The position numbers were made by a program, and so were the translations under genes. A stretch of 64,000 nucleotides of DNA from Micromonospora pallida (GTDB taxonomy: Bacteria; Actinomycetota; Actinomycetes; Mycobacteriales; Micromonosporaceae), in assembly GCF_900090325.1 (NCBI RefSeq), contig NZ_FMHW01000002.1, positions 5,581,001-5,645,000 of the forward strand, read 5' to 3'. Below are positions 18,097 to 28,924 of this stretch, in pieces (within the stretch, counting starts at the first letter, position 1; the number at the start of each line of letters is the position of its first letter). Below the pieces are notes generated by a model. It ran no database searches, was not told the DNA's origin, and saw only the letters and a program-made list of their open reading frames with translations.

Positions 18097-19452
18097 TCAC
18101 ACCTCCTTCGAGTCCGGGCCGGTACCGATGTTGGCCGGCTCCCGCTCGGCCACCACGCGCCGGGTGCGCGGGCTCGGTGGCACCTGCAGGTCCATGGGGG
18201 GCACCGGGAAACTGCCGTGCGGTCGCTTGTCGACCTGCTCCTGCGGGGTGAGCTTCCGCTCCGGCTTGCGGTTCGGCCAGAGCAGTACGACCAGCAGCAG
18301 CACACCGGCCAGCACGCCGATGCCGACCAGCCGGCTCTGGCCCTCCCAGTCCTCGATCGAGCGCAGCCAGGCCAGCACCAGGATCCAGACGAGGTTGATC
18401 GGCAGCAGGACCTTCCAGCCCAGCCGCATGAACTGGTCGTACCGGAGCCGGGGCAGGGTGCCCCGCAGCCAGACGAAGACGAAGACCAGCATGATGACCT
18501 TGGCGAAGAACCACAGCATCGGCCACCAGCCGGAGTTCGCGCCCTCCCAGAAGGTGGTGATCGGCGCGGGGGCCCGCCAGCCGCCGAGGAACAGCGTCAC
18601 GGTAAACGCCGACATGGTCACCATGGCGACGTACTCGGAGAGCATGAAGAGCGCGAACTTCAGCGAGCTGTACTCGGTCATGAAGCCCGCGACCAGCTCC
18701 GACTCCGCCTCCGGCAGGTCGAACGGCGCCCGGTTGGTCTCGCCGACCGTGGCGATGAAGAAGATGATGAAGCTCGGCATGAGCAGGATGGCGTACCAGC
18801 CCGGGGCGGAGAACTCCATCCCGAAGATGTTGAGCTGGGAGCCGTGCGCCTGGGCGGCGACGATCCCGCTGGTGGACATCGTGCCGGCGGTCATGAAGAC
18901 GGCGACGATGCTCAGCCCGAGCGCGACCTCGTACGAGATCATCTGGGCGCTGGAGCGGAGACCACCGAGCAGCGGGTACGTCGAGCCGGAGGCCCAGCCG
19001 CCGAGCACGATGCCGTAGACCGCCATCGAGGAGCAGGCCAGCACCACCAGCACCGCCACCGACACGTCGGTGACCTGCAACGGCGTCCGGTGGCCGAAGA
19101 TGCTCACCATCGGGCCGAACGGGATCACCGACAGCGCGGTGACCGCGCAGATCACCGACACCGCCGGGGCGAAGAAGTAGACGACCTTGTCCGCAGCCTT
19201 CGGGAGGATGTCCTCCTTGAAGGCCATCTTCAGGCCGTCGGCGAGGGTCTGCAGCAGACCGAGCGGGCCGATCTGGTTCGGGCCCGGCCGGACCTGCATG
19301 TAACCCACCACACGCCGCTCGAACCAGACGCCGAGCAGGGTGGCCAGCACCGCGAAGACGAACGCGAAGAGGATCTTGACCAGGACCAGCCACCACGGGT
19401 CCCGGCCGAAGTCGGCCAGCGTCGGGTCCTGCGCGAGGTAGACCGCGTTCAC
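18097..19452 (-). CDS. nuoH: NADH-quinone oxidoreductase subunit H
   Basis: A 451-residue membrane subunit that forms the quinone pocket at the junction with the peripheral arm. Conserved loops are visible: [15 protein letters not shown], and [16 protein letters not shown]. The last 60 residues form a Pro/Arg-rich tail. The GTG start overlaps the nuoG stop. Confidence 0.97.
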   Translation of the reverse strand: MNAVYLAQDPTLADFGRDPWWLVLVKILFAFVFAVLATLLGVWFERRVVGYMQVRPGPNQIGPLGLLQTLADGLKMAFKEDILPKAADKVVYFFAPAVSVICAVTALSVIPFGPMVSIFGHRTPLQVTDVSVAVLVVLACSSMAVYGIVLGGWASGSTYPLLGGLRSSAQMISYEVALGLSIVAVFMTAGTMSTSGIVAAQAHGSQLNIFGMEFSAPGWYAILLMPSFIIFFIATVGETNRAPFDLPEAESELVAGFMTEYSSLKFALFMLSEYVAMVTMSAFTVTLFLGGWRAPAPITTFWEGANSGWWPMLWFFAKVIMLVFVFVWLRGTLPRLRYDQFMRLGWKVLLPINLVWILVLAWLRSIEDWEGQSRLVGIGVLAGVLLLVVLLWPNRKPERKLTPQEQVDKRPHGSFPVPPMDLQVPPSPRTRRVVAEREPANIGTGPDSKEV

Positions 19453-21947
19453 TGGGATACACCCCCGGTGTTGAGGAGCGGACCCGGGCGGTCAGCGGCG
19501 TCCGCGGCGACCAGAGCGGTCGCGGCGGCCTGGACGCGTACCACCGTGCCGGACGTCGCGCCGAGGCTGCGCCGGACGGTCGAACCGGGTGAATTGGTCG
19601 GCAGCCAGACGACGCCGTCCGGCATCTCGGTGATCTCCGCCGGCAGGGTCAGCGCCCCCCGGTCGGTACCCACCGTCACCGCGTCACCGTCGGCGACGCC
19701 GAGCGCCTCGGCGGTGCCCTTGCCCAGCCGCACCACCGGCGGCCGGGCGGTGCCGCCCAGGTGCTCGTCGCCGTCGATGAGGCTGCCCAGGTCGATGAGC
19801 TGGTGCCAGGTGGCGAGGACCGCCTCGCCGTCGCCCGGTCGGGGCGCCGGCTGCGGCTCCACCGACGGGGCCGTCGGGCGGTCGGTGCGGGTGGCCGGCA
19901 GGGCGCCCAACTCGCGGCGGACGCTCAGCACGTCGCCGGTGCCGAGCTGGACGCCGAGCCGGTCGGCGAGCGCGTCGAGCACCCGGCCGTCGGACATCGC
20001 CGGCGTCTGGAGCACCGCGTCGAACGGACGCAGCCGCCCCTCCCAGTCCAGGAAGCTGCCGGCCTTCTCGACCACCGGGGCGACCGGGAAGACCACGTCC
20101 GCCCGGCGGGCCACCGCGCTCATCCGCAGCTCCAGGCTGACCAGGAAGGGCACCGCGTCCAGGGCCTGCTCGGCCAGGCGCGGGTCGGCCAGGTCGGCCG
20201 GGTCGACCCCGGCCACCACCAGCGCGCCCAACTGACCGGCCGCCGCCGCCGCGACGATGCCGTCGGTGTCCCGGCCGGCCTGGCTGGGGATCACCCCGGC
20301 CGCGATGTCCCACGCCTCGCCCAGCTCCGCGCGGGCCGCCGGCTCGGTGACCAGCCGACCGCCGGGAAGCAGGTTCGGCAGGCAGCCGGTGTCGACCGCA
20401 CCCCGGTCACCCGCGCGCCGCGGCACCCAGGCCAACCTCGCCCCGGTACGCCGGGCCACGTCGGCGGCGGCGCTGAGGCCACCCGGGACACTGGCCAGCC
20501 GCTCGCCGACGACCAGGATCGCGCCCTCGGCGCTGAGCGCCTCGCGGACCGTGTCGTGTTCGGCCAGCAGCAGCGCCTCCTCGCCCGGCACCACCCGGGC
20601 GAGCTTCGCGCCGAGTTTCTCCAGGCCGCGGGTGGCGAACGGCGCCAGCGCGTACACCTTCAGCTTCTTCTTCTGGTACGCCTTGCGCAGCCGCAGGAAG
20701 AGGATCGGGCACTCCTCCTCCGGCTCCAGGCCGGCCAGCACCACCGCCGAGGCGTTCTCGACGTCGGCGTAGGTGACCTCGGTGATCCCGGCGACGTTGC
20801 TGGCCAGGAACTCGGTCTCCTCGCGGGAGACCGGACGGGCCCGGAAGTCGATGTCGTTGGTGTTCAGCGCGACCCGGGCGAACTTCGCGTACGCGTAGGC
20901 GTCCTCGACGGTCAGCCGGCCACCGGTGAGCACCGCGGTGCCCTGCCCGCCGTCCCGGGCGGCGGCCAGCCCCTCGGCGGCCACCGTGAGCGCCTCGCTC
21001 CAGGACGCCTCGCGCAGCTCACCGGTCTTGGCGTCCCGCACCAGCGGGGTGGTGATCCGGTCGAAGGCGCGGGCGTACTGGAAGCCCCAGCGGCCCTTGT
21101 CGCAGTTCCACTCCTCGTTGACCTGCGCATCGTCACCGGCGAGCCGGCGCAGCACCTTGCCCCGCCGCCAGTCGGTGCGCTGTGCGCAGCCGGCCGAGCA
21201 GTGCTCGCAGACGCTCGGGGTGGAGACCAGGTCGAACGGGCGGGCCCGGAAGCGGTACTGGGCACCGGTGAGCGCACCCACCGGGCAGATCTGCACGGTG
21301 TTGCCGGAGAAGTACGAGTTGAACGGCACGTCGCCGGTCTCCTCGCCCTCCTCCACCCCGTACGCCTCGTCCCGGTAGATGTTGATCTCCTCGGCGGAGG
21401 ACCGGCCCATCAGGTCGATGAACTTGTCCCCGGCGATCTCCTCGGAGAACCGGGTGCACCGCTGGCAGAGCACGCAGCGTTCCCGGTCCAGCAGGACCTG
21501 GCTGGAGATGTTCAGCGGCTTCTCGTACTCCCGCTTGTGCTCGTGGAAGCGGGAGTCGCTGCGGCCGCTGGACATCGCCTGGTTCTGCAGCGGGCACTCA
21601 CCACCCTTGTCGCACATCGGGCAGTCGAGCGGGTGGTTCATCAGCAGCAGCTCCATCACCCCGTCCTGCGCCTTCTTGGCCACCGGGGAGGTGAGCTGGG
21701 TCCGGACCACCATGCCCTCGGCCACCGTCTGGGTGCAGGAGGCAACCGGCTTGCGCTGCCCCTCCACGTCGACGAGGCACTGCCGGCACGCGCCGGCCGG
21801 GGCCAGCAGCGGGTGGTCGCAGAACCGGGGGATCGCGATGCCCATCTGCTCGGCGACCCGGATCAGCAGTGCTCCCTTCGGAGCGGTGACCTGGATGCCG
21901 TCGATGGTGAGGGTGACGGTCTCGGTCTGCTTCGCTACGTCGGTCAT
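19449..21947 (-). CDS. nuoG: NADH-quinone oxidoreductase subunit G
   Basis: An 832-residue iron-sulfur subunit. The N-terminus binds a 2Fe-2S cluster (Cys-Asp-His, then Cys-Arg-Gln-Cys), followed by the Cys-x2-Cys-x5-Cys 4Fe-4S segment [10 protein letters not shown] and a further Cys-x2-Cys-x2-Cys ferredoxin-like motif. The rest is a molybdopterin-oxidoreductase-like domain without its own cofactor function in complex I. The additional Cys-Glu-His-Cys-Ser-Ala-Gly-Cys (N7-like) motif is present. The ATG overlaps the nuoF stop by one base (TAATG). Confidence 0.96.
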   Translation of the reverse strand: MTDVAKQTETVTLTIDGIQVTAPKGALLIRVAEQMGIAIPRFCDHPLLAPAGACRQCLVDVEGQRKPVASCTQTVAEGMVVRTQLTSPVAKKAQDGVMELLLMNHPLDCPMCDKGGECPLQNQAMSSGRSDSRFHEHKREYEKPLNISSQVLLDRERCVLCQRCTRFSEEIAGDKFIDLMGRSSAEEINIYRDEAYGVEEGEETGDVPFNSYFSGNTVQICPVGALTGAQYRFRARPFDLVSTPSVCEHCSAGCAQRTDWRRGKVLRRLAGDDAQVNEEWNCDKGRWGFQYARAFDRITTPLVRDAKTGELREASWSEALTVAAEGLAAARDGGQGTAVLTGGRLTVEDAYAYAKFARVALNTNDIDFRARPVSREETEFLASNVAGITEVTYADVENASAVVLAGLEPEEECPILFLRLRKAYQKKKLKVYALAPFATRGLEKLGAKLARVVPGEEALLLAEHDTVREALSAEGAILVVGERLASVPGGLSAAADVARRTGARLAWVPRRAGDRGAVDTGCLPNLLPGGRLVTEPAARAELGEAWDIAAGVIPSQAGRDTDGIVAAAAAGQLGALVVAGVDPADLADPRLAEQALDAVPFLVSLELRMSAVARRADVVFPVAPVVEKAGSFLDWEGRLRPFDAVLQTPAMSDGRVLDALADRLGVQLGTGDVLSVRRELGALPATRTDRPTAPSVEPQPAPRPGDGEAVLATWHQLIDLGSLIDGDEHLGGTARPPVVRLGKGTAEALGVADGDAVTVGTDRGALTLPAEITEMPDGVVWLPTNSPGSTVRRSLGATSGTVVRVQAAATALVAADAADRPGPLLNTGGVSQ

Positions 21948-23263
21948 TAGTGCGCCCCTACCAGGGTCTTCTCCGACAACTTGGGAGCAGTGCGTCCCTC
22001 GATGTAGTCGAGGTAGTCCTGCTTGAAGAACTTCAGGGACGAGGTCACCGGACTGGTCGCACCGTCACCCAGACCACAGAACGAGCGGCCGAGGATGTTG
22101 TCACAGGTGTCGAGCAGGGTGTCCAGGTCCTCGTGGGTGCCCTTGCCGGCAAGGATCCGCCGGTAGACCCGGACCATCCAGTAGTTGCCCTCCCGGCACG
22201 GGGTGCACTTGCCGCACGACTCGTGGTGGTAGAACTCCAGCCACCGGTAGGTCGCGTAGACCGGGCAGTCCTGGTCGGAGAAGATCTGGGTGGCCGTGGT
22301 GCCGAGAATCGAGCCGGCCGCCCCCACGCCCTCGAAGTCCAGCGGCACGTCGAGGTGGTCGGCGGTGAGCAGCGGCGTCGACGACCCGCCCGGCGTCCAG
22401 AACCGCAGGTTGTGACCGGGCTGCATGCCACCGGCCAACTCCAGCAGCTCACGTAGCGTGATGCCCATCGAGCACTCGTACTGGCCGGGGTTGACGATCC
22501 GGCCGGAAAGCGAGTAGATCATCGGCCCGGAGGACTTCTCCGTACCCATGGTCTTCCACCAGTCGGCCCCGCCGAGCACGATATACGGCACGCTGGCGAT
22601 GGTGCCGACGTTGTTGACCACCGTCGGGCTGGCGTACAGGCCGTGGGTCGCCGGGAAGGGCGGACGCAGCCGGGGCTGACCCCGGAAGCCCTCCAGCGAG
22701 TCCAGCAGTGCCGTCTCCTCGCCGCAGATGTACGCGCCCGCGCCGGAGTGCACCACCAGATCCAGGTCGAACCCGGAGCCCTGGATGTTCCGCCCGAGGT
22801 AGCCCCGGTCGTACGCCTCCCGCACCGCGTTGCGCAGCCGGCGGGCGGCGTGCACCGCCTCACCACGGATGTAGATGTACGCGCGGTCGGCCCGGATCGC
22901 GTACGACGCGATGATCACGCCCTCGACCAGCGAGTGCGGGTCGTGCGTCATCAGCGGCAGGTCCTTGCAGGTGCCCGGCTCGCCCTCGTCGGCGTTGACC
23001 ACGAGGTAGTGCGGCTTGCCGTCGCCCTGCGGGATGAAGCCCCACTTCAGGCCGGTCGGGAAGCCGGCACCACCGCGACCGCGCAGCCCGGAGTCCTTGA
23101 TGAGCTGGATCAGGTCGTCCGGGTGGGCCTTGAGCGCCTTGCGCAGGGCGGCGTAGCCGTCCAGCTTCTGGTAGGTGTCGATCTGCCAGGCGTCCGGCGA
23201 GAGCCAGCGCTTGGTGAGTACCGGGGTCAGCTTGGCCAGCGTCTCCGGCCGAGGAGTCGTCAC
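21947..23263 (-). CDS. nuoF: NADH-quinone oxidoreductase subunit F (NADH- and FMN-binding)
   Basis: A 438-residue subunit that takes the hydride from NADH onto FMN. The [10 protein letters not shown] nucleotide loop, the Asn-Ala-Asp-Glu-Gly-Glu-Pro-Gly-Thr FMN segment and the 4Fe-4S motif Ser-Cys-Gly-Lys-Cys-x2-Cys-Arg-Glu-Gly are all intact. The GTG start overlaps nuoE by four bases. Its presence with nuoE and nuoG shows a full NADH-oxidising complex I rather than an F420- or ferredoxin-linked version. Confidence 0.97.
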   Translation of the reverse strand: MTTPRPETLAKLTPVLTKRWLSPDAWQIDTYQKLDGYAALRKALKAHPDDLIQLIKDSGLRGRGGAGFPTGLKWGFIPQGDGKPHYLVVNADEGEPGTCKDLPLMTHDPHSLVEGVIIASYAIRADRAYIYIRGEAVHAARRLRNAVREAYDRGYLGRNIQGSGFDLDLVVHSGAGAYICGEETALLDSLEGFRGQPRLRPPFPATHGLYASPTVVNNVGTIASVPYIVLGGADWWKTMGTEKSSGPMIYSLSGRIVNPGQYECSMGITLRELLELAGGMQPGHNLRFWTPGGSSTPLLTADHLDVPLDFEGVGAAGSILGTTATQIFSDQDCPVYATYRWLEFYHHESCGKCTPCREGNYWMVRVYRRILAGKGTHEDLDTLLDTCDNILGRSFCGLGDGATSPVTSSLKFFKQDYLDYIEGRTAPKLSEKTLVGAH

Positions 23264-24363
23264 TTGTTGGCCTCCGCTTCCTTGAGCGAGCGCTCCTGCG
23301 CAGCGGCGTCGTCCCCGGCGGGCTTGCCGTCGCCAGCCGGCGCGTTGGCCGCCGCGCCCTCCGCCTCGGCGGCCCGCGCGTCGCGCGGGGCCGGCGGCGC
23401 GGTGTCGACCGGCACCTTGGTGCCCGGCGCGTCCGCGACGGCGGTCTTCGCGTCCGGCTGCCGAGTCTCGGCGGCGCGCACCTCGGGCGACTTGTCGTCC
23501 GGTGCCTTGACGTCCGGGGCGGTGCTGCCGGTCGCCTCGGCGGGTCGGGCCGGCTCACCCGCACCGGCGTTGCCGGTCGAGGCGGCCGGCGCAGTCGCCG
23601 GCTTCGGCTCGGGTGCCGGGGCCGGCTTGGCGGCCTCGGCCTTCGCCTTGGCCTCGGCAGCGGCCCGGTCGGCCTCGGCCTTGCTGCGGATCGGGGTGCT
23701 CGGGTCGAAGCCGGGCACCGAGATGCCGTGCTGCTGCGCCAGGCGCAGCCCGCGCAGGGTCGGCTCGCCCGGCACGCCGTCGGCCACCGCGCCCTCCCGC
23801 TCGTCGGCGAAGCCGGCGAGCTGGACCGACATCTCCTTCAGCGTGCACAGGCGGGCCCCCCGGCTCGGCGTGGGCCGGCTCCCGGCGCGCAGCTCCTCGA
23901 CCACCCCGAGAGCGGCCTGCGGGTCGACCCCGTCGAAGAAGTCGTAGTTGACCGTCATCACCGGGCCGTAGTCGCAGGCCGCGAGGCACTCGGCGTGCTC
24001 CAGGGTGATCTTCCCGTCGGCGGTGGTCTCGTCGTGTCCCACGCCGAGGTGCTCGGCGAGGGTGTCGTAGACCTCCTGGCCGCCGAGCACGTTGCACATG
24101 GTGTTGGTGCAGACGCTGACCAGGTAGTCACCGGTCGGCCGGCGCTTGTACATGGTGTAGAAGGTGGCGACCGCGCCGACCTGGGCCTTGTTCAGGCCGA
24201 GCACCTCGGCACAGAACTCGACCCCGGCCGGGGAGACGTACCCCTCCTCGGACTGCACCAGGTGCAGCAGCGGGAGCAGCGCGGAACGCGACCGGTCGGC
24301 CGGATAGCGCGCGATGATCTCCCGCGCCCGAGCCCGGGTCTCGTCGGTGAAAGTCGTCGTCAT
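23260..24363 (-). CDS. nuoE: NADH-quinone oxidoreductase subunit E with long C-terminal extension
   Basis: A 367-residue protein whose first 150 residues form the thioredoxin-like 2Fe-2S subunit of the NADH module, with ligands in Cys-Thr-Asn-Thr-Met-Cys and Glu-Cys-Leu-Ala-Ala-Cys. A conserved actinobacterial stretch follows to about residue 225. The remaining 140 residues are low complexity, rich in Ala, Pro, Lys, Asp and Glu, and probably disordered; E. coli NuoE is 166 residues. The ATG overlaps the nuoD stop and the 3' end overlaps nuoF. What the tail does is unknown. Confidence 0.95.
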   Translation of the reverse strand: MTTTFTDETRARAREIIARYPADRSRSALLPLLHLVQSEEGYVSPAGVEFCAEVLGLNKAQVGAVATFYTMYKRRPTGDYLVSVCTNTMCNVLGGQEVYDTLAEHLGVGHDETTADGKITLEHAECLAACDYGPVMTVNYDFFDGVDPQAALGVVEELRAGSRPTPSRGARLCTLKEMSVQLAGFADEREGAVADGVPGEPTLRGLRLAQQHGISVPGFDPSTPIRSKAEADRAAAEAKAKAEAAKPAPAPEPKPATAPAASTGNAGAGEPARPAEATGSTAPDVKAPDDKSPEVRAAETRQPDAKTAVADAPGTKVPVDTAPPAPRDARAAEAEGAAANAPAGDGKPAGDDAAAQERSLKEAEANK

Positions 24364-25685
24364 CGGTCACAACCACCCATCACGGGGTCCAGCGAGGCAC
24401 CACCGGCGATCACGTCGGCGATCAGGCCGCCCTCGGCCATCGCCGGGAGCGCCTGGAGGTTGACGAAGCTCGGCTCCCGGTAGTGCACCCGGTAGGGCCG
24501 GGTGCCGCCGTCGGAGACCGCGTGCACGCCCAGCTCGCCACGGGGCGCCTCGATCGCCACGTAGACCTGGCCCGGCGGAACCCGGAAGCCCTCGGTGACG
24601 AGCTTGAAGTGGTGGATCAGCGACTCCATCGACTGACCCATGATCTTCGCCACGTGCTCCAGCGAGTTGCCCATGCCGTCGACGCCGATGGCGAGCTGCG
24701 CCGGCCAGGCGATCTTCTTGTCGGCGACCATCACCGGGCCCGGCTTCAGCCGGTCCAGCGCCTGCTCGACGAGCTTGAGCGACTCCCGCATCTCGGCGAG
24801 CCGAACCTGGTAGCGGCCCCAGACGTCGCCGTCCGGGTGGGTCGGCACGTCGAACTCGTACGTCTCGTAGCCGCAGTACGGCATGGTCTTACGCAGGTCC
24901 CAGGGGAGCCCGGCGGAGCGGAGCACCGGACCGGTGACGCCGAGCGCCAGGCAGGCGGTCACGTCGAGCACGGCGACGTTCTTCGTCCGCTCGACCCAGA
25001 TCGGCTGACCGGAGAGGAGGTCCTCGTACTCCTTGAGCTTCTTCGGCATCTCCTTGAGGAACCTGCGGATCTTGACGATCGCCTCGTCCGGCACGTCCTG
25101 GGCGACCCCGCCGGGCCGGACGTACGCGTGGTTCATCCGCAGGCCGGTGATGAGCTCGAAGATCTCGAGGATGTACTCCCGCTCGCGGAAGCCGTAGAGC
25201 ATGATCGAGATCGCGCCCAGCTCCATGCCGGTGGTGGCCAGCCAGACCAGGTGCGAGGAGATCCGGTTCAGCTCCATCATGAGCACCCGGATGGTGGTCG
25301 CCCGGTCGGTGATCTGCTCCTCGATGCCGAGCAGCTTCTCCACCGCCAGCGCGTACGCCGTCTCGTTGAAGATCGGGGCGAGGTAGTCCATCCGGGTCAC
25401 GAAGGTCGACCCCTGCACCCAGTTGCGGTACTCGAGGTTCTTCTCGATCCCGGTGTGCAGGTAACCGACGACCGACCGCATCTCGCGGACGGTTTCGCCC
25501 TCCAGCTCCAGGATCAGCCGCAGCACGCCGTGCGTGGACGGGTGCTGCGGACCCATGTTGACGACGATCCGCTCGTCGTTGATCGGATCGGTGCCGGAGA
25601 CGACCTGGTCCCAGTCCCCGCCGGTGACGGTGAAGACCCTGCCCTCGGTCGTCTCGCGCTCGGTGGCGTAGCTCGGGGTGCTCAC
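24360..25685 (-). CDS. nuoD: NADH-quinone oxidoreductase subunit D
   Basis: A 441-residue subunit that forms the quinone-reduction site with NuoB. The N-terminal Gly-Pro-Gln-His-Pro-Ser-Thr-His-Gly motif is exact, as is the C-terminal Asp-Pro-Val-Met-Gly-Gly-Cys-Asp-Arg. The GTG at 25685 overlaps the nuoC stop; the frame is open for another 130 codons upstream but that is antisense-like sequence within nuoC. It is not fused to NuoC here, unlike in E. coli. Confidence 0.97.
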   Translation of the reverse strand: MSTPSYATERETTEGRVFTVTGGDWDQVVSGTDPINDERIVVNMGPQHPSTHGVLRLILELEGETVREMRSVVGYLHTGIEKNLEYRNWVQGSTFVTRMDYLAPIFNETAYALAVEKLLGIEEQITDRATTIRVLMMELNRISSHLVWLATTGMELGAISIMLYGFREREYILEIFELITGLRMNHAYVRPGGVAQDVPDEAIVKIRRFLKEMPKKLKEYEDLLSGQPIWVERTKNVAVLDVTACLALGVTGPVLRSAGLPWDLRKTMPYCGYETYEFDVPTHPDGDVWGRYQVRLAEMRESLKLVEQALDRLKPGPVMVADKKIAWPAQLAIGVDGMGNSLEHVAKIMGQSMESLIHHFKLVTEGFRVPPGQVYVAIEAPRGELGVHAVSDGGTRPYRVHYREPSFVNLQALPAMAEGGLIADVIAGGASLDPVMGGCDR

Positions 25686-26419
25686 TGGTAGGACCTCCGC
25701 TGGTCTGGCGGTGGGATCTCCGCGCCCTTGTACTCGACGGGAACGCCGCCGAGCGGGTAGTCCTTGCGCTGCGGGTGCCCCTCCCAGTCGTCCGGCATGA
25801 GGATCCGGGTCAGGCTGGGGTGGCCGTCGAAGACGACGCCGAACATGTCGTACGTCTCCCGCTCCTGCCAGTCGGCGGTCGGGTAGACGCTGGTCACGCT
25901 CGGCAGGTGCGGGTTCTCCGCCGAAACGGCGGCCTCCAGGCGCACCCGACGGCGGTAGGTCATCGAGGTCAGGTGGTAGACCACGTGCAGCCGGCGCTCG
26001 TCCGCGCCGAGGTAGTCCGCCCCGGAGACCGAGGAGCAGAGCTCGAAGCGGAGGGCGAGGTCGTCCCGCATCACCTGGCACACCTCGGCGATCTTCTCCG
26101 GGCGCACGTGCAGGGTCAGCTCACCCCGGTCGACGACGACCTTCTCGATCGCCTCGTCGAATCCCGGGTACGCCTCCTCCAGCGCGTCACGGACCTCGTC
26201 GAAGTAGCTGCCGTACGGCCGGCTGGCCTCCTCGATCGGCCGGCGCGGCCGGACCAGGCCGCCGAAGCCGGAGGTGTCACCGGAGCCCTGAATGCCGAAC
26301 ATGCCCCGACCAGCCGGGCTGGCCGGCGGGTACTCGGCCGGCGCGGTGGTGCTCGCGCCGGCCGGCGTCACCGGTACCGGAACGCCCCCGTCGTTCGGCT
26401 TGTCGTGTGGCGCCGTCAT
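25682..26419 (-). CDS. nuoC: NADH-quinone oxidoreductase subunit C
   Basis: A 245-residue hydrophilic subunit of the connecting module. The signature [10 protein letters not shown] and the [12 protein letters not shown]-x-Arg-Lys-Asp-Tyr-Pro motif are intact. The first 65 residues are an actinobacterial Pro/Ala-rich extension. The ATG at 26419 overlaps the nuoB stop (ATGA), which decides the start over an in-frame site at 26515. Confidence 0.96.
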   Translation of the reverse strand: MTAPHDKPNDGGVPVPVTPAGASTTAPAEYPPASPAGRGMFGIQGSGDTSGFGGLVRPRRPIEEASRPYGSYFDEVRDALEEAYPGFDEAIEKVVVDRGELTLHVRPEKIAEVCQVMRDDLALRFELCSSVSGADYLGADERRLHVVYHLTSMTYRRRVRLEAAVSAENPHLPSVTSVYPTADWQERETYDMFGVVFDGHPSLTRILMPDDWEGHPQRKDYPLGGVPVEYKGAEIPPPDQRRSYQ

Positions 26420-27093
26420 TTGATGCCCCCGTACGGGTGGAGGTGGTTCTGGGCCTTCATCCAGTTCTCGATCCGGAGTTGCTCCTCGCGCCCCTCCCGG
26501 ACCGCCTGGGTCCACTCGGCGCGGCGGGCCCGGTCCTCGCGGTACGACGACGGCATCGAGCCGTACGGAACGACGGGCACGTCACCGCGGGCCTTGCGGG
26601 CCTCGAGCATCTTGCGGCCGTTCGGGCCGAGCGGCTCGTGCCCGATCTTCTCGCGAAGCTTGAGGACCGCGTCGATCAGCATCTCCGGCCGGGGCGGGCA
26701 GCCGGGGAGGTACATGTCGACCGGGACGACGTGGTCGACGCCCTGGACGATGGCGTAGTTGTTGAACATGCCGCCGCTGCTGGCGCAGACGCCCATCGAG
26801 AGCACCCAGCGGGGCTCGGCCATCTGGTCGTAGATCTGCCGCAGGACCGGGGCCATCTTTTGGCTGACCCGGCCGGCGACGATCATCAGGTCGGCCTGAC
26901 GGGGCGAGGCACGGAAGACCTCCATGCCCCAGCGGCCCATGTCGTAGTGCGGACCACCGGCGGCCATCATCTCGATCGCGCAGCAGGCCAGGCCGAAGGT
27001 GGCGCCCCAGACCGACGACTTCCGCGACCAGTTGACCAGCTTCTCCACCGAGGTCAGCAGGATGCCGGCGGGAAGCTTCTCCTCGATTCCCAT
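26416..27093 (-). CDS. nuoB: NADH-quinone oxidoreductase subunit B
   Basis: A 225-residue subunit that carries cluster N2, the last electron carrier before quinone. The four ligands are visible in [15 protein letters not shown] and Leu-Pro-Gly-Cys-Pro-Pro-Arg-Pro. The C-terminal 50 residues are basic and typical of actinobacterial NuoB. It follows nuoA after 12 bases with an AGGAA site. Confidence 0.97.
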   Translation of the reverse strand: MGIEEKLPAGILLTSVEKLVNWSRKSSVWGATFGLACCAIEMMAAGGPHYDMGRWGMEVFRASPRQADLMIVAGRVSQKMAPVLRQIYDQMAEPRWVLSMGVCASSGGMFNNYAIVQGVDHVVPVDMYLPGCPPRPEMLIDAVLKLREKIGHEPLGPNGRKMLEARKARGDVPVVPYGSMPSSYREDRARRAEWTQAVREGREEQLRIENWMKAQNHLHPYGGIK

Positions 27094-27105
27094 GTGGTTC
27101 CTCCC

Positions 27106-27471
27106 TCAGTCCCAGTCCAGGCCGCCACGCCGCCACACGTAGGCGTACGCGACGAAGACCGCGACGATGAACAGGACCATCTCCACGAAGCCGAAGATCG
27201 GCAGGGCGTCGAACGAGACCGCCCAGGGGTAGAGGAAGATGATCTCGATGTCGAAGACGATGAAGAGCATCGCCGTCAGGTAGAACTTGATCGGGAACCG
27301 GCCACCGCCGACCGGTTGCGGGCTCGGCTCGATGCCGCATTCGTACGCCTCGAGCTTGGCCTTGTTGTTGCGGCGCGGGCCGGCGAGGCGGGCGCCGGCG
27401 ATCGAGAAGAGCGCGAACGCTGCGGCGAGGGCGAACAGCCCGATGATGGGTGCGTAAGGCGAGAGCGTCAT
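27106..27471 (-). CDS. nuoA: NADH-quinone oxidoreductase subunit A
   Basis: A 121-residue, three-helix subunit and the first gene of the fourteen-gene operon. Diagnostic sequences are Glu-Ala-Tyr-Glu-Cys-Gly-Ile-Glu-Pro and Phe-Asp-Ile-Glu-Ile-Ile-Phe-Leu-Tyr-Pro-Trp-Ala. A purine-rich GGAG precedes the ATG by about six bases, and a probable promoter lies 48 bases upstream. Confidence 0.97.
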   Translation of the reverse strand: MTLSPYAPIIGLFALAAAFALFSIAGARLAGPRRNNKAKLEAYECGIEPSPQPVGGGRFPIKFYLTAMLFIVFDIEIIFLYPWAVSFDALPIFGFVEMVLFIVAVFVAYAYVWRRGGLDWD

Positions 27472-27518
27472 GGTTGTCTCCTGCTCGTCCTTCCCTGCCC
27501 TCGATGGTTGGCGAATTC

Positions 27519-27524
27519 ACACTA
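27519..27524 (-). promoter_or_regulatory. Candidate -10 box of the nuo operon
   Basis: TAGTGT on the minus strand lies 48 bases upstream of the nuoA start. The -35 is unclear (GCAAGT with 18 bases between, or TTGCCG with 13). I looked for a Rex operator here and found only one TGTGAA half-site overlapping this box, with no symmetric partner. Confidence 0.4.
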
Positions 27525-27561
27525 CGAACTTCACCTCCGGCAACTTGCGCCGGGGTGTGAC

Positions 27562-28836
27562 CTAGACCGCTGGAGCCACCTTCGTCATCGCGTTGATGAC
27601 CCGATCCATCGCGTCCCCGCCGCGCGGATCGGTCAGGTTGGCCAACAGCTTCAGCACGAAGCGCATGAGCAGCGGCTGCGGCAGGCCGTGCTTGGTGGCG
27701 AGCCGCATGATCTCCGGTCGGCCGATCAGCTTCACGAAGATCCCGCCGAGCCGGTAGTAGCCGCCGAACCGCGCCTTCAACTCCGTCGGGTACGCCGACA
27801 GCGCCCGCTCACGCTCCGCGCCCGCCGGACGGGCCAGCGCCTGCACCGCGATCTCCGCGGCCAGCTCGCCGGACTCCATCGCGTACGCGATGCCCTCACC
27901 GTTGAAGGGGTTGACCATGCCACCGGAGTCACCGACCAGCAGCACGCCCCGGGTGTAGTGCGGCACCCGGTTGAAGCCCATCGGCAGCGCCGCGCCGAGA
28001 ATCGGGCCCTCGGCGTTCGCCTCGTCGGTCATGCCCCAGTCGTCCGGGGTGTTGGCCAGCCAGTCGGTGAGCAGCCGCCGGTAGTTCGTCTTGCCGAAGG
28101 CGGAGGAGGAGTTGAGCACGCCCAGGCCGACGTTGACCCGGCCGTCACCGAGGCCGAAGATCCAGCCGTACCCGGGCAGCAGCGCGTCGCTGCCCTTGCT
28201 GCGCAGTTCGAGCCAGGACTCGAGGTAGTTGTCGTCGTGCTTGGCCGGGCAGCGGTAGTAGCGCCGGACCGCGACCCCGATCGGGCGGTCCTCCCGCTTG
28301 GCCAGGCCGAGCGCCAGCGGGAACCGGCCGGAGACGCCGTCGGCGGCGACCACCAGCGGGGCGTGGAAGGTGGCCGGGGCCTTGTCCGGGCCTACCTCGG
28401 CCTCGACGCCGGTCACCCGGCCGCTGCCGTCGAGCACCGGGCCGACCACGTTCACGCCGGTGCGCAGCTCGGCGCCGGCGGACACGGCCTGCCGGGCGAG
28501 CAGGTCGTCGAAGTCCAGCCGGGTGCGGACGAGACCGTAGTTGGGGAAGCTGGCCAGGTCGGGCCAGTCCAGTTCGAGCCGGAGGCCGCCGCCGATCACC
28601 CGCAGGCCCCGGTTCTGCAGCCAGCCGGCCTCGGGCGAGGTGTCCACACCCATCCGGACGAGCTGCCGGACTGCGCGCGGGGTCAGCCCGTCGCCGCAGA
28701 CCTTCTCCCGGGGGAACTCGGTCTTCTCGAGCAGCAGCACCCGCACCCCGTGCCGCGCCAAGTGGTACGCGGTCGCCGAGCCGCCGGGACCGGCGCCCAC
28801 GACGATCACGTCGGCGTCTTGCTCCACCGTCGTCAT
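27562..28836 (-). CDS. menJ: Geranylgeranyl reductase family FAD enzyme, probable menaquinone reductase MenJ
   Basis: A 424-residue flavoprotein with an N-terminal Gly-x-Gly-x2-Gly dinucleotide fold (Val-Gly-Ala-Gly-Pro-Gly-Gly-Ser), the family motif around Cys-Gly-Asp-Gly-Leu near residue 47 and the FAD contact Gly-Asp-Ser-Gly-Gly-Met-Val-Asn-Pro. In Mycobacterium tuberculosis the homologue MenJ (Rv0561c) saturates one isoprene of menaquinone and is encoded near menG and a polyprenyl synthase, the same company as here. The name is therefore inferred from family and context. The start has GGAGGAGG upstream. A near-perfect Rex operator lies 22-39 bases upstream of the ATG. Confidence 0.85.
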   Translation of the reverse strand: MTTVEQDADVIVVGAGPGGSATAYHLARHGVRVLLLEKTEFPREKVCGDGLTPRAVRQLVRMGVDTSPEAGWLQNRGLRVIGGGLRLELDWPDLASFPNYGLVRTRLDFDDLLARQAVSAGAELRTGVNVVGPVLDGSGRVTGVEAEVGPDKAPATFHAPLVVAADGVSGRFPLALGLAKREDRPIGVAVRRYYRCPAKHDDNYLESWLELRSKGSDALLPGYGWIFGLGDGRVNVGLGVLNSSSAFGKTNYRRLLTDWLANTPDDWGMTDEANAEGPILGAALPMGFNRVPHYTRGVLLVGDSGGMVNPFNGEGIAYAMESGELAAEIAVQALARPAGAERERALSAYPTELKARFGGYYRLGGIFVKLIGRPEIMRLATKHGLPQPLLMRFVLKLLANLTDPRGGDAMDRVINAMTKVAPAV

Positions 28837-28857
28837 CCGGGCCTCCTCCCCATACGC

Positions 28858-28875
28858 TCGTGAAACACTTCACAA
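28858..28875. promoter_or_regulatory. Predicted Rex (NADH/NAD+ sensor) operator upstream of menJ
   Basis: TCGTGAAACACTTCACAA matches the Rex consensus TTGTGAA-N4-TTCACAA at 13 of 14 defined positions, with GTGAA/TTCAC perfectly symmetric. It sits between the menJ start (28836) and a plus-strand TACGCT -10-like box at 28853-28858, so Rex bound here could block both directions. Confidence 0.6.
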
Positions 28876-28894
28876 GCCCATCGGGGAGGAGTCT

Positions 28895-28924
28895 ATGACC
28901 GTCATTACCCCCACCCAGGGTTAG
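28895..28924 (+). CDS. Nine-codon open frame with strong ribosome binding site (leader-peptide-like)
   Basis: GGGGAGGAG at 28883-28891 is followed after three bases by ATG and the frame Met-Thr-Val-Ile-Thr-Pro-Thr-Gln-Gly-stop. A TACGCT box at 28853-28858 could be its promoter. Its stop codon overlaps a palindrome. No larger gene follows on this strand, so it may be chance. Confidence 0.25.
   Translation: MTVITPTQG

Noticed and set aside
27472..27560. Rex operator upstream of nuoA
   Set aside because: Only a single TGTGAA half-site is present; no symmetric second half, unlike the site upstream of menJ.
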